Assembly: GCF_017654485.1 (NCBI RefSeq)
Contig: NZ_CP061091.1
Coordinates: forward strand, 3,478,501-3,542,500
Source: Roseomonas marmotae
GTDB taxonomy: Bacteria; Pseudomonadota; Alphaproteobacteria; Acetobacterales; Acetobacteraceae
Length of the DNA stretch: 64,000 nt
Reading direction: 5' to 3'
A program made the position numbers and the translations under genes. Each line of letters starts with the position of its first letter. The first letter of the stretch is position 1. The notes beneath the pieces were generated by a model. That model had not been told where the DNA came from, did no database searches, and saw only the letters and a program-made list of their open reading frames with translations. Positions 35,312-43,997 of this stretch are shown here, piece by piece.

Positions 35312-35404
35312 GCCGGCGGGGTCCATCTTCTGCCCCGCCGGCCATCGCGCCCCTCCTTTTCCAGGGGACGCAATGCGCCAAGCCGGCCGCTTCTTGCGGC
35401 CGGC
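35312..35404 (+). other. Two hairpins in the ahpC-ahpD spacer
   Basis: GCCGGCGGGG/CCCCGCCGGC (35312-35342) and GCCGGCCGC-TTCTT-GCGGCCGGC (35382-35404) are strong stems without T-runs. They may act as processing or attenuation elements giving ahpC a higher dose than ahpD. Confidence 0.45.
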
Positions 35405-35456
35405 CCGGCCCACCGCCACATCCGCATCACCGATCGAGACCGGAGTATCCCTTCGC

Positions 35457-35990
35457 ATGTCGCTGGAAGCCCTGCGTAACCGCCTGCCCGAATACGCCAA
35501 GGACCTGAAGCTGAACCTCGGCAGCCTCGCGGCCGAGCCGGCGCTGGACCAGCAGAAGCTGGCGGGCACCTTCGTGGCCAGCGCCATCGCGAGCCGCAAT
35601 GCCGAGGTGATCAAGGCCATGGTCGCCGAATTCGGTCCCAAGCTCTCGCCCGAGGCGCTGACGGCGGCCAAGGCCTCCGCCGCCATCATGGGCATGAACA
35701 ACATCTACTACCGCTTCGTGCACCTGGTGGGCGGCGACTACGGCACCATGCCGGCCAAGCTTCGCATGAACATCATCGGCCGCCCGGGCGTGGAGAAGGT
35801 GGATTTCGAGCTCTGGTCGCTCGCCGTCTCCGCCATCAACGGCTGCGGCATGTGCATGGAGAGCCATGAAAAGGTTGTGAAGCATGGCGGCCTGACCAGC
35901 GAGCAGGTGCAGGCCGCGGTGCGCATCGCCTCCGTCGTGCACGCCGTCGCCGGTGTGCTGGAGGCCGAGGACGCCCTTTCCGCCGCCTGA
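35457..35990 (+). CDS. ahpD: Alkylhydroperoxidase AhpD
   Basis: 177-residue thiol reductase that regenerates AhpC, receiving electrons via lipoamide in mycobacteria. The active site [11 protein letters not shown] places Cys130, Cys133 and His137 at the same positions as in Mycobacterium tuberculosis AhpD, with Glu118 in FELW. GGAG lies upstream of the ATG; the frame is open 28 codons earlier through the hairpin. A terminator follows. Confidence 0.95.
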   Translation: MSLEALRNRLPEYAKDLKLNLGSLAAEPALDQQKLAGTFVASAIASRNAEVIKAMVAEFGPKLSPEALTAAKASAAIMGMNNIYYRFVHLVGGDYGTMPAKLRMNIIGRPGVEKVDFELWSLAVSAINGCGMCMESHEKVVKHGGLTSEQVQAAVRIASVVHAVAGVLEAEDALSAA

Positions 35991-36032
35991 GCCCCCCTCG
36001 CGCCGCATAAGCGGCGGCTTGGCTGGAGATAC

Positions 36033-36059
36033 ACAAGGCCTGCAACTCGCAGGCCTTGT
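36033..36059 (+). terminator. Terminator of ahpCD
   Basis: A perfect 11-base stem ACAAGGCCTGC-AACTC-GCAGGCCTTGT, followed by TTGC. The T-run is short but the stem is long. Confidence 0.7.
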
Positions 36060-36193
36060 TTGCATTAAGGGGTTGGGAATGCCGATACGGTATGCAGATT
36101 CCGCATCGGCCCTTGAACTGAGTGCATTGGGATTTTGTGCTGCACCGCGAAAAACCACTTGCACACGAATGAGTTCATGCGTAAGTTCCCTCT

Positions 36194-36273
36194 CGCAGCA
36201 ACGCACTGCGTTGTTGTCTTTCTTGGACGTTTCCTCCCTAAACTCGGCGGTGCTTCGGCACCGCCTTTTTTTT
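36194..36273 (+). ncRNA. Candidate small regulatory RNA
   Basis: A stand-alone transcription unit in a 302-base gap without genes. A promoter-like TTGCAC (36159-36164), a 17-base spacer and TAAGTT (36182-36187) precede it; the -10 match is weak. The predicted RNA of about 80 bases has a 5' hairpin CAACGC-ACT-GCGTTG, an unpaired stretch with TTTCCTCCCT (36230-36239), and a terminator GGCGGTGC-TTCG-GCACCGCC followed by eight T. The CCUCCC loop can pair with Shine-Dalgarno sequences, as in several alphaproteobacterial small RNAs. It cannot be the ahpCD terminator, since that is already present at 36033. The exact 5' end is a guess. Confidence 0.5.
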
Positions 36274-36292
36274 GATCTGCGCGGGCCGCGCG

Positions 36293-36856
36293 TCAGCGCT
36301 CCCAGATCTGCGCCTCCGTCCAGCCGAGCTCCGTGAACTCCGCGGCCCTGAGCGGCGCCTCCCCTTCCGAAAAGAATTCATCCAGCTGCGGCGGCTGCAC
36401 TGAGGTATCGCTGAGCATGGCATGCGCCTGCCCGCGATGATGGATCTGGTGCTGGAAGAGATGCAGCAGCAGCCGGTCCGCCCGCTCCCGCTGCTGGTGG
36501 CTGCCGCGATGGACGGTGATGATCCGCTCCACCCTCGAATCGTCCAGGGCCTCGCACCAGGCGATGAGCCTCCGGTCCATCTCCGCCTGCGCTGGCCGTA
36601 GATCCGCCATATTCGGGCAGGGAATCCGTTCCGCCCAGGCGACGGGGCCGAGGCTGCCGCCTTCCAGCGCATCGATATAGAAGCGGTCGACGATGAGGAT
36701 GTGGTTGAGCGTCGCCTGGATGGAGGGGAAGAAGCCTGCCCGCTCCGCCGCGAATTCCTCCTGGCTCAATCGCGCGCAGGCGCTCAGCAGCCGGTGGTTC
36801 GCCCAGGCATTGTTATAGGCCATGGCCCGCAGGGCCAGCAGCAGCGAGGCAGGCAT
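36293..36856 (-). CDS. DinB family protein
   Basis: 187-residue four-helix-bundle protein of the DinB/YfiT group, metal-dependent enzymes, some of which act as thiol transferases or in stress responses. Candidate metal ligands are a His in ATLNHILIVD and the pair in FQHQIHHRGQ (H-x3-H). The MAYNNAWANHRLL N-terminal helix is typical. The ATG at 36856 has GGGAG ten bases upstream; an ATG three codons earlier is possible. Its 3' end converges on the small RNA terminator. Confidence 0.85.
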   Translation of the reverse strand: MPASLLLALRAMAYNNAWANHRLLSACARLSQEEFAAERAGFFPSIQATLNHILIVDRFYIDALEGGSLGPVAWAERIPCPNMADLRPAQAEMDRRLIAWCEALDDSRVERIITVHRGSHQQRERADRLLLHLFQHQIHHRGQAHAMLSDTSVQPPQLDEFFSEGEAPLRAAEFTELGWTEAQIWER

Positions 36857-36907
36857 CGGGCGCATACTCCCTGAAAATGCCCCGCCCCTGAGAATGCTGG
36901 CGCGGAG

Positions 36908-37786
36908 TCAGTTCCGCAGCAGGCTCCAGTCGGTCCTCGCCAGCCGGGCGATCAACCGGGTCAGGTCAGCCCGCAGCCGCACCATGCCAGGCGAACGCTC
37001 GATGGCGGCCTCGTTCATGTAGAGACCGCGTGCCAGCTCGATCTGCAGCACATGCACCTGCTCGCGCGGGCGGCCATAATGGCGCGTGACATAACCCCCG
37101 GCATAGGGATCGTTGCGCCTCACCCGGTAGCCGAAGCCGCCCAGCACCTCCTCGATGAGCCGCACAGCACGGGGAGCGCAGGCCGTGCCATGCGCGTCAC
37201 CCAGAACGATATCGGGCGCCGCCGCGCCATGCACGGGGTGGGTCGGCATGGAATGGCAGTCGATCAGCAGGCAGGCACCGAACTGCGCTTTGGTCTCGGC
37301 GATCAGCCGCCCCAGCGCGGCGTGATAGGGATGCCAGCAGCGCTGGATGCGTGCCTCCACCGCGCTGAAGGAAAGGCGGCTGCGATAGACCGGCTCCCCG
37401 CTGGCGACGATCCTGGCCACCGTGCCCAGCCCCGCCCCCACGCGCGGGCTGGCGGTATTCACCCAGGGCGGCAGCGGCCCGTCGAACATGGCGGGGTCCA
37501 GCTCCCAGGCCTCGCGATTGGCATCGCAGTAGACGCGCGGGAAGGTCGCGGCGACCAGCGGCGCGCCGTGGTCGGGCGCGGCCGCGAAAAGCTCATCGAC
37601 GAAGCTGTCCTCCGACCGGCGGACGGAAAGCGCGTCCAGCCGGCTCTCCGCCAGGAATTCCGGCGGGTAGCAGCGGCCGGAATGCGGCGAGGCGAAAACC
37701 AGCGGCACCGTCTGGCGGGACGGGCGGAGGAGGAGCACGGGCTCGGGGCGGTTGTCCCCAGCGATAACCGGAAGCGGCAGGTCCAT
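36908..37786 (-). CDS. N-formylglutamate amidohydrolase family protein
   Basis: 292 residues of the FGase (HutG) family, which hydrolyses N-formyl-L-glutamate to formate and glutamate at the end of one histidine-degradation route. Recognisable segments are LVFASPHSGRCYP, RSEDSFVDELF, PRVYCDANREAWELDP and LIDCHSMP with probable metal ligands. No hut genes are nearby, so the substrate may be another N-formyl amino acid. It is a single minus-strand gene between DinB and tRNA-Val. Confidence 0.88.
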   Translation of the reverse strand: MDLPLPVIAGDNRPEPVLLLRPSRQTVPLVFASPHSGRCYPPEFLAESRLDALSVRRSEDSFVDELFAAAPDHGAPLVAATFPRVYCDANREAWELDPAMFDGPLPPWVNTASPRVGAGLGTVARIVASGEPVYRSRLSFSAVEARIQRCWHPYHAALGRLIAETKAQFGACLLIDCHSMPTHPVHGAAAPDIVLGDAHGTACAPRAVRLIEEVLGGFGYRVRRNDPYAGGYVTRHYGRPREQVHVLQIELARGLYMNEAAIERSPGMVRLRADLTRLIARLARTDWSLLRN

Positions 37787-37860
37787 GATTCCGACTGATC
37801 AAGCCATACCCATGGGCCGCTGTCACCCGCCCCATTCATTCTTTCCTGCCGCAACCCCTC

Positions 37861-37889
37861 TTGCCTCCCGGCCACAGCCGGGCTAGAGA
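37861..37889 (+). promoter_or_regulatory. Candidate promoter of tRNA-Val
   Basis: TTGCCT (37861-37866), a 17-base spacer and TAGAGA (37884-37889) lie 16 bases upstream of the mature tRNA 5' end. Confidence 0.45.
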
Positions 37890-37905
37890 CGGCGCCCTAC
37901 CGGAT

Positions 37906-37980
37906 GGGCGCGTAGCTCAGCGGGAGAGCGTCCCCCTGACACGGGGAAGGTCACAGGTTCAATCCCTGTCGCGCCCACCA
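37906..37980 (+). tRNA. tRNA-Val (GAC)
   Basis: A 75-base cloverleaf. Acceptor arms GGGCGCG (37906-37912) and CGCGCCC (37970-37976), D-arm GCTCAGCGGGAGAGC, anticodon stem CCCC/GGGG with anticodon GAC at 37938-37940, T-arm with GGTTCAATCC, and an encoded CCA tail. Confidence 0.97.
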
Positions 37981-38000
37981 TCCGGTTCTCCCCACAAAAT

Positions 38001-39059
38001 TCATCGCCCGACCGGCTGCGGCAAAGCCAAGCCATGGCGCGCGCCCAGTTCCGCCAGCGGGCCGCTGATGCGCTCGGCCAGCGGCACACCCTCCGCCAGC
38101 GCCTGACGCTTCAGCGCCAGCCCCTTCTGGCCGGGCACGCGCACCGGCGGCATGCCCGGACGGGGCGCCGCGGCGCGGCAGGCGGCGGCGGTATGGCCGG
38201 TCTGGCGCGTGAAGGCATCCAGCCCCGCGAAGGCGCCGGGGTCGATCACCTGCAGGAAGAGCGCCGCGCGCATCCCCGCCGTGCCTTCCACCCGGCCACG
38301 GCCGGACAGGCCCTGGGTCAGCGCCTCCGTCATCAGCGCCTGGGCATAGCCCTTCTGGCCGTGGTCCAGCCCGCCGGTCGGCAGGATGGTGCCACCCCGG
38401 TTCAGCACCGCCGGATCGCGGGAGGGATTGCCCTCGGCGTCCAGCAGCCAGTCATGTTCGAACTTCGCCCCTTCCCTGGCCATGCGCTGGCTGAGGTTCA
38501 TGGTGGTGATGGAGGCGCTGATATCCAGCACCACCGGCTCCTCCCCTGTCGGCCAGGCGGCCGAGACGGGGTCCGGCGCCAGCACGCCCTGCCTTCCACC
38601 GAAGGGCGCGACGCCGGAATTGCCGGGCGCGCTGCTGTGCAGGATGGCCATCAGCCCGCGCTCCGCCGCGCGCAGCGGATAGACGGCCAGGCAGCCGATA
38701 TGGTGGCTCTCCCCGATAGCGATGCTGACGGTGCCGTATTGGCCGACGCGGTCGAAGGCCGTCTCCAGCGCCTTCATCACCAGCCAGGCGCCGGGCAGGC
38801 CGCGCCCGTTCCAGGCGAGGCAGGCGCCGCGATCGGAGAGCACCTCCGGCTCCCCATCCGTCCGCAGGATTCCGGTGGGGATGTCCTCGATATATTTGGG
38901 CGCCAGCGCCAGGCCATGGGTGACATGGCCCAGCAGGTCGGCCTCCACCAGCACCTCCGCCATCACGGCCGCCTTGTCCGGCGCCACGCCTTCGCGGGCG
39001 AAGAGGTCGCTGGCGAAGCCGCGCAGCGCGGCGGCATCGTAACGGGGATCCTGGCTCAT
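38001..39059 (-). CDS. Ldh family oxidoreductase (type 2 malate/L-lactate/ureidoglycolate dehydrogenase)
   Basis: 352-residue NAD(P)-dependent dehydrogenase of the family including malate, L-sulfolactate and ureidoglycolate dehydrogenases, with a fold unrelated to classic MDH. Signatures are EADLLGHVTHGL near the N-terminus, SIAIGESHHIGCLAVYP with the catalytic-His region, LDISASITTMNL and LPTGGLDHGQKGYA. The specific substrate is not predictable. The start MSQDPRYDAA follows GGGCAGG. Upstream on the same strand is lipB, 79 bases away. Confidence 0.88.
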   Translation of the reverse strand: MSQDPRYDAAALRGFASDLFAREGVAPDKAAVMAEVLVEADLLGHVTHGLALAPKYIEDIPTGILRTDGEPEVLSDRGACLAWNGRGLPGAWLVMKALETAFDRVGQYGTVSIAIGESHHIGCLAVYPLRAAERGLMAILHSSAPGNSGVAPFGGRQGVLAPDPVSAAWPTGEEPVVLDISASITTMNLSQRMAREGAKFEHDWLLDAEGNPSRDPAVLNRGGTILPTGGLDHGQKGYAQALMTEALTQGLSGRGRVEGTAGMRAALFLQVIDPGAFAGLDAFTRQTGHTAAACRAAAPRPGMPPVRVPGQKGLALKRQALAEGVPLAERISGPLAELGARHGLALPQPVGR

Positions 39060-39138
39060 CCTGCCCTGGTCTTTCCTGTTTGTTTCCCGACGGACAGGAT
39101 GCACGCCCCGCGACCGGGCGCCAACCCGGGCGGGCCGG

Positions 39139-39828
39139 TCAGGCGGCGCCGAAGACCTCCGTCCAGCAGGATTTCAGGGCCGCGTCCACCTCGTCCATCG
39201 TGGCGGTGACACCGAGGTCCCAGAGGCTGGTGACGCCATGCTCGCGGATGCCGCAGGGCACGATGCCGCCAAAGTGGCTGAGGTCCGGCTCCACGTTCAG
39301 GGAGATGCCGTGCCAGCTGACCCAGCGCGTGACGCGCACGCCGATGGCGCCGATCTTGGATTCGCCGCCGCGCTTCGGGTCGGCCACCCAGATGCCGACG
39401 CGCCCCTCGCGCCGCTCGCCCCGCACGTTGAAGCGCTCCAGCGTGCGGATCATCCATTCCTCCAGCCCATGCACATAGGCGCGGATGTCGCGGGCGGGGA
39501 CGGTGCCGTGCGGGCGCGTCAGGTCCAGCATGACATAGCCCGTGCGCTGCCCCGGGCCGTGATAGGTCCATTGCCCGCCCCGCCCGGCGGCATAGGTCGG
39601 GAACCGCGCCTCGGTCAGCCCCTCCGGCGTGGCGGAGGTGCCGGCGGTATAGGTGGGCGGGTGCTCGACCAGCCAGACCTGCTCGGCGGCCTCGCCGGCG
39701 CGGATGGCGGCGATGCGCGATTCCATGGCAGCGAGGGCCACCGGATAGTCGGTCAGCCCCTCCTCGATGCGCCATTCCAACGGCAGGACCGGGTTTGGAG
39801 CGGAAGATGTCAGAATATCGTCGGTCAT
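39139..39828 (-). CDS. lipB: Octanoyl-(acyl-carrier protein) transferase LipB
   Basis: 229 residues. Transfers octanoate from ACP to lipoyl domains of 2-oxoacid dehydrogenases and GcvH, the first step of lipoate assembly. [25 protein letters not shown] (catalytic Lys158) and VPCGI (acyl-accepting Cys192) are intact. No lipA is adjacent. It is transcribed away from tRNA-Leu. Confidence 0.96.
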   Translation of the reverse strand: MTDDILTSSAPNPVLPLEWRIEEGLTDYPVALAAMESRIAAIRAGEAAEQVWLVEHPPTYTAGTSATPEGLTEARFPTYAAGRGGQWTYHGPGQRTGYVMLDLTRPHGTVPARDIRAYVHGLEEWMIRTLERFNVRGERREGRVGIWVADPKRGGESKIGAIGVRVTRWVSWHGISLNVEPDLSHFGGIVPCGIREHGVTSLWDLGVTATMDEVDAALKSCWTEVFGAA

Positions 39829-39842
39829 GCTCGGTCGGGTTG

Positions 39843-39871
39843 TTGATGCGGGAAGAAAGCTGGGGTATAGC
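39843..39871 (+). promoter_or_regulatory. Candidate promoter of tRNA-Leu
   Basis: TTGATG (39843-39848), a 17-base spacer and TATAGC (39866-39871) lie 28 bases before the tRNA. It overlaps the lipB start region, which is read in the opposite direction. Confidence 0.5.
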
Positions 39872-39899
39872 CCGCGCCCTATCGTTGACTATCCCATGT

Positions 39900-39982
39900 G
39901 CGGTCATGGCGGAATGGTAGACGCGCCAGCTTGAGGTGCTGGTGGGGGAAACCCCGTGGAAGTTCGAATCTTCTTGACCGCA
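39900..39982 (+). tRNA. tRNA-Leu (GAG)
   Basis: A class II tRNA. Acceptor arms GCGGTCA (39900-39906) and TGACCGC (39975-39981), anticodon stem CCAGC/GCTGG with loop TTGAGGT and anticodon GAG at 39933-39935, a long variable arm TGGGGGAAACCCCG, and T-loop TTCGAATC. Discriminator A; unlike the tRNA-Val above, CCA is not encoded. Confidence 0.96.
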
Positions 39983-40067
39983 TTTTCCTGATCTCGCCCC
40001 GCAGGCATCCCGGGTCCGGCCCTCCGCCTGCTCCGGCCACCCGTCCCTGGGGCACCCAGAGGACCCG

Positions 40068-42341
40068 ATGGACGAAGATTTCCGCAAAGCCGCGCTCGAT
40101 TATCACCGCCTGCCGCGGCCCGGGAAGCTCAGCATCGAGCCAACCAAGCGCATGGCCACCCAGCGCGACCTCGCGCTGGCCTATTCCCCTGGCGTCGCCG
40201 CCGCCTGCGAGGCCATCTCCGCCGACCCCGCCGCCGCCTATGAGATGACGACGCGCGGCAACATGGTCGCCGTCATCACCAATGGCACCGCCGTGCTGGG
40301 CCTCGGCGCCATCGGCGCGCTGGCCTCCAAGCCGGTGATGGAGGGCAAGGCGGTCCTCTTCAAGAAATTCGCCGGCATCGACTCGATCGACCTGGAGGTC
40401 GAGGAGCGCGATCCGCAGAAGTTCATCGAGGCCGTGGCGGTGCTGGAGCCCAGCTTCGGCGCCATCAACCTGGAAGACATCAAGGCCCCCGAGTGCTTCG
40501 AGATCGAGCGCACGCTGCGGGAGCGGATGAACATCCCGGTCTTCCATGACGACCAGCACGGCACCGCCATCATTGTGGCCTCGGCGGTCCGTAACGGGTT
40601 GCTGGTGCAGGGCAAGAAGCTGGAGGAGGTGAAGATCGTCACCTCCGGCGGCGGCGCCGCCGCCCTGGCCTGCCTGGACCTGCTGGTGGCGATGGGCGCG
40701 AAGCGCGAGAACATCACCATCACGGACATCAAGGGCGTGGTCTATGCCGGCCGCACCGAGCTGATGGACCCCTACAAGGACCGCTATGCCCGGGAGACCG
40801 AGGCGCGGACCCTGCAGGACGTGCTGCCCGGCGCCGATGTCTTCCTGGGCCTCTCCGCCCCCCGCGTGCTGAAGCCGGAATGGCTGCCGCTGCTGGCCGA
40901 GCGCCCGCTGGTGCTGGCCCTGGCCAACCCCGAGCCGGAGATCCTGCCGGAGGCCGTGCGCGCCGTGCGGCCGGATGCCATCGTCGCCACCGGCCGGTCG
41001 GATTATCCCAACCAGGTCAACAACGTCCTCTGCTTCCCCTTCATCTTCCGCGGCGCGCTGGATGCCGGCGCCACCACGATCAACGAGGAGATGAAGGTGG
41101 CGGCCGTCGAGGCCATCGCCCGCCTCGCCCGCATCGAGGCCAGCGAGGTGGTGGCGGCGGCCTATGGCGGCCATGCGCCGACCTTCGGGCCGGACTACAT
41201 CATCCCCAAGCCCTTCGACCCGCGCCTGATCCTGGAGATCGCCCCCGCCGTCGCCCGCGCCGCGATGGATTCGGGCGTCGCCACCCGGCCGATCGAGGAT
41301 TTCGCCGCCTATCGCGAGGTGCTGGAGCGATTCGTCTACCGCTCCGGCGACCTGATGCGGCCGGTGGTCTTCGCCGCCAAAAAGCAGCCGCGCCGCGTCG
41401 CCTATTCAGAGGGCGAGGATGAGCGCGTGCTGCGCGCCGTGCAGACCGTGCTGGACGACGAGATCGCCGAGCCCGTCCTGGTCGGCCGGCGCGAGGTCAT
41501 CGAGGCCAAGGTCAAGGCCATGGGCCTGCGGATGGACCTCGACCAGTCCGTCAAGGTGATCGATCCTTCCCAGGACACCGCGCTGACGGAGCAGCTGACC
41601 GAGGTCTTCCGCCGCAAGGTGGCCCGGCGCGGCGTGCCGGTGGATAGCTGCGAGCGCTGGGTACGCACCCGCCCCGGCACCGCCGCCGCCCTGCTGCTGG
41701 AGACCGGGCATGTGGATGCGGCGCTGGTCGGCGGCCTGGGCGAATGGATGCGCCAGTGGCACCAGGCCTTCGACGTCATCGGCAAGCATGAGCGTGCCCG
41801 CCGTGTCTATGCCATGACCGGCGTCATCCTGCCGGCCGGCACGCTGTTCTTCGTCGATACCCATCTTATGGTGGATCCGACGGCCGAGCAGATCGCGGAG
41901 ATGACGACGCTGGCCGCCGAGCAGGTGCGGGCCTTCGGCGTGACGCCCAAGGCGGCGCTGCTGTCCCATTCCAGCTTCGGTGCCAGCCAGGCGCCCTCCG
42001 CTCGCAAGATGCGGGAGGCGCTGCGCCTGATCCGTGCCCGCGCGCCGGAGCTGGAGGTCGATGGCGAGATGCATGCCGATGCCGCCCTGGTGCAGGCGGT
42101 GCGGGAGAAGGCGGTGCAGGACAGCCCGCTGACCGAGGGCGCCAACCTGCTGGTCTTCCCGAATCTCGACGCCGCCAATATCGCCTACAACCTGGTGAAG
42201 GCGACGGGTGACGGGCTGCAGATCGGCCCGGTGCTGCTGGGCATGCGCAAGCCCATCCATGTGCTGGTACCCAGCGTCACCGCGCGCGGCATCGCCAACC
42301 TCACCGCCCTGGCCGTCACCCAGGCGGCGGCCGAAGGCTGA
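40068..42341 (+). CDS. maeB: NADP-dependent malic enzyme with C-terminal phosphotransacetylase-like domain
   Basis: 757 residues. Residues 1-425 are malic enzyme (malate to pyruvate and CO2 with NADPH): [38 protein letters not shown] in part, HDDQHGTAI and [12 protein letters not shown] for the cofactor. Residues 430-757 resemble phosphate acetyltransferase ([37 protein letters not shown]) and act as an allosteric acetyl-CoA-sensing module in MaeB. The start is 85 bases after tRNA-Leu. Confidence 0.96.
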   Translation: MDEDFRKAALDYHRLPRPGKLSIEPTKRMATQRDLALAYSPGVAAACEAISADPAAAYEMTTRGNMVAVITNGTAVLGLGAIGALASKPVMEGKAVLFKKFAGIDSIDLEVEERDPQKFIEAVAVLEPSFGAINLEDIKAPECFEIERTLRERMNIPVFHDDQHGTAIIVASAVRNGLLVQGKKLEEVKIVTSGGGAAALACLDLLVAMGAKRENITITDIKGVVYAGRTELMDPYKDRYARETEARTLQDVLPGADVFLGLSAPRVLKPEWLPLLAERPLVLALANPEPEILPEAVRAVRPDAIVATGRSDYPNQVNNVLCFPFIFRGALDAGATTINEEMKVAAVEAIARLARIEASEVVAAAYGGHAPTFGPDYIIPKPFDPRLILEIAPAVARAAMDSGVATRPIEDFAAYREVLERFVYRSGDLMRPVVFAAKKQPRRVAYSEGEDERVLRAVQTVLDDEIAEPVLVGRREVIEAKVKAMGLRMDLDQSVKVIDPSQDTALTEQLTEVFRRKVARRGVPVDSCERWVRTRPGTAAALLLETGHVDAALVGGLGEWMRQWHQAFDVIGKHERARRVYAMTGVILPAGTLFFVDTHLMVDPTAEQIAEMTTLAAEQVRAFGVTPKAALLSHSSFGASQAPSARKMREALRLIRARAPELEVDGEMHADAALVQAVREKAVQDSPLTEGANLLVFPNLDAANIAYNLVKATGDGLQIGPVLLGMRKPIHVLVPSVTARGIANLTALAVTQAAAEG

Positions 42342-42427
42342 ACCGGGCCGCCGCGCCGCGTTCCCCGGCGCGGCCCGTCCGGCACGGGGGACTGGAAGCC
42401 GGGCGCTTTCCGGGCCATGTGCCTGCT

Positions 42428-43129
42428 ATGGCTCAACTTCCCACCCGCCCCGCGTCCGCCGCCGTCGCCGCCTTCCTCGACAAGGCCGCCGCCGTGCCGG
42501 CGCTGCGGCCGGTGGCGCACCGGCCGGGCCGCCTGGTCTTCGCCGTCGATGCCACCGCCAGCCGGCAGCCTGGCTGGGACATGGCCTGCCAGCTTCAGAC
42601 CGAGATGTTCCAGGCTGCCGCCGCGCATGGCGGGTTGGAGGTCAGCCTCGCCTATTACCGGGGCTTCGGTGAATTCGCGGCGACCCCGTTCCTGTCCGAT
42701 GGCCCGGCGCTGGCGCGGCGGATGGCGGGGGTGCAGTGCCTGGGCGGCCGCACCCAGATCGGCCGGGTGCTGGACCACGCGCTGCGCGAGGCGGCGCGGG
42801 AGCGCCTGCATGCCCTGGTCTTCGTCGGCGATGCGGTGGAGGAGGAGCCGGACCCGCTCTGCCATCAGGCCGGCCAGCTCGGCCTGCGCGGCACGCCCGC
42901 CTTCATCTTCCAGGAAGGCCATGACCCCAAGGCCACGGCGGTGCTGCGGCAACTGGCGAAGCTCTCGGGCGGGGCCCACGCGCCTTTCGATGCCGCGAGT
43001 GCCTCGGCGCTGCGGGACCTGCTGCGCGCCGTCGGCGCCTATGCCGCCGGCGGGCATGACGCCCTGTCCCGGCTGTCCAGCCCCGCCGCACGGGCGTTGC
43101 TGGCCCAGCTGCCCGCCCCCACGCGGTGA
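42428..43129 (+). CDS. VWA-like domain protein of unknown function
   Basis: 233 residues with a von Willebrand A-like fold. LVFAVDATASRQPGW supplies a metal-ion-dependent adhesion motif (Asp41, Thr43, Ser45), and LHALVFVGDAVEEE is the later acidic strand. There is no signal peptide or membrane segment, so it is cytoplasmic. Starts are possible at GTG 42419 and ATG 42428; no strong ribosome-binding site decides. The J-domain gene overlaps its stop by four bases (GTGA), so the two proteins are made together. It may bind a partner that the J-protein delivers to DnaK, which is inference. Confidence 0.75.
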   Translation: MAQLPTRPASAAVAAFLDKAAAVPALRPVAHRPGRLVFAVDATASRQPGWDMACQLQTEMFQAAAAHGGLEVSLAYYRGFGEFAATPFLSDGPALARRMAGVQCLGGRTQIGRVLDHALREAARERLHALVFVGDAVEEEPDPLCHQAGQLGLRGTPAFIFQEGHDPKATAVLRQLAKLSGGAHAPFDAASASALRDLLRAVGAYAAGGHDALSRLSSPAARALLAQLPAPTR

Positions 43130-43815
43130 TCTGGCTGGCCGGCGGGCTTGGCGCGCTCCTGTTCCTCTGGTGGCTGCTGAGCGCCTTCGCCACGGCCAAT
43201 GTGGCACAGATCCGCCGGGGCGCCGTCTGGTTCCTGGCGGGGATGCTGCTCGCCCTCCTTACGCTGCTGATCTTCACCCGCAGGCTGCCGCAGGCGATGG
43301 GCCTGCTGCTGCCGCTGCTGCCCCTGCTGCTGCCCGCCGTGCGGCGCTGGCTGGCACAGCGCAGCTTCGGCGCCGGCACGTCCGGGCCGGATGTCTCCAC
43401 CCTGGAAACCCCGACCCTGGCCATGCGGCTGGACCAGTCCAGCGGCACCCTCTCCGGCCGCGTGCGGAGCGGCCGCTTCGCCGGGCGGGAACTGGCGGAG
43501 ATGAGCCTGGCGGAATGCCTGGCCCTGCTCGCCGATTGCCGCGCCGGGGACAGCGAGAGCGTGCCGCTGCTGGAAGCCTGGCTGGACCGTGCCGCCCCCG
43601 GCTGGCGGGGGCAGGAGGCGGCCGGCGGCGCCACGTCCGACAACATGGACCGTGCCGCCGCCCTGGCGCTGCTCGGCCTGTCCGAAGGTGCCTCCCCCCA
43701 GGAGATCCGTGCCGCGCACCGGCGGCTGATGCGGCAGGCACATCCCGACCGGGGCGGCGATCCTGTCCTTGCCGCGCGCCTGAACCGGGCACGCGACCTG
43801 TTGCTCAATTCCTGA
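43126..43815 (+). CDS. Membrane-anchored J-domain protein
   Basis: 229 residues. Two or three N-terminal hydrophobic segments (WLAGGLGALLFLWWLLSAFA; GAVWFLAGMLLALLTLLIF; a Leu-rich run near 57-70) anchor it, and the C-terminal J-domain (ALALLGLSEGASPQEIRAAHRRLM) carries HPD at 206-208. This N-out anchor with a terminal J-domain is like TIM14/DjlC-type co-chaperones that recruit DnaK to the membrane. Start GTG overlaps the VWA gene stop. The central region (MSLAECLALLADCRAGD) resembles the tail-anchored J-proteins of alphaproteobacteria. Confidence 0.85.
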   Translation: MIWLAGGLGALLFLWWLLSAFATANVAQIRRGAVWFLAGMLLALLTLLIFTRRLPQAMGLLLPLLPLLLPAVRRWLAQRSFGAGTSGPDVSTLETPTLAMRLDQSSGTLSGRVRSGRFAGRELAEMSLAECLALLADCRAGDSESVPLLEAWLDRAAPGWRGQEAAGGATSDNMDRAAALALLGLSEGASPQEIRAAHRRLMRQAHPDRGGDPVLAARLNRARDLLLNS

Positions 43816-43997
43816 GATTCGACCGAACCAGAAGCTGCGCCTTTTCTCGAAAATTTCAGCGCATCCGTGCGTTACGGGCGCATGTGGGGCGATTGCCGCC
43901 ATCCCTGCCCCATGGCAATGCTGCGCACGGCCACGATTTCGCCGCCATGAGGCTGTGGATAGCAGGATCGCCAGCCACTGAAGAGGAACCAGCACCG

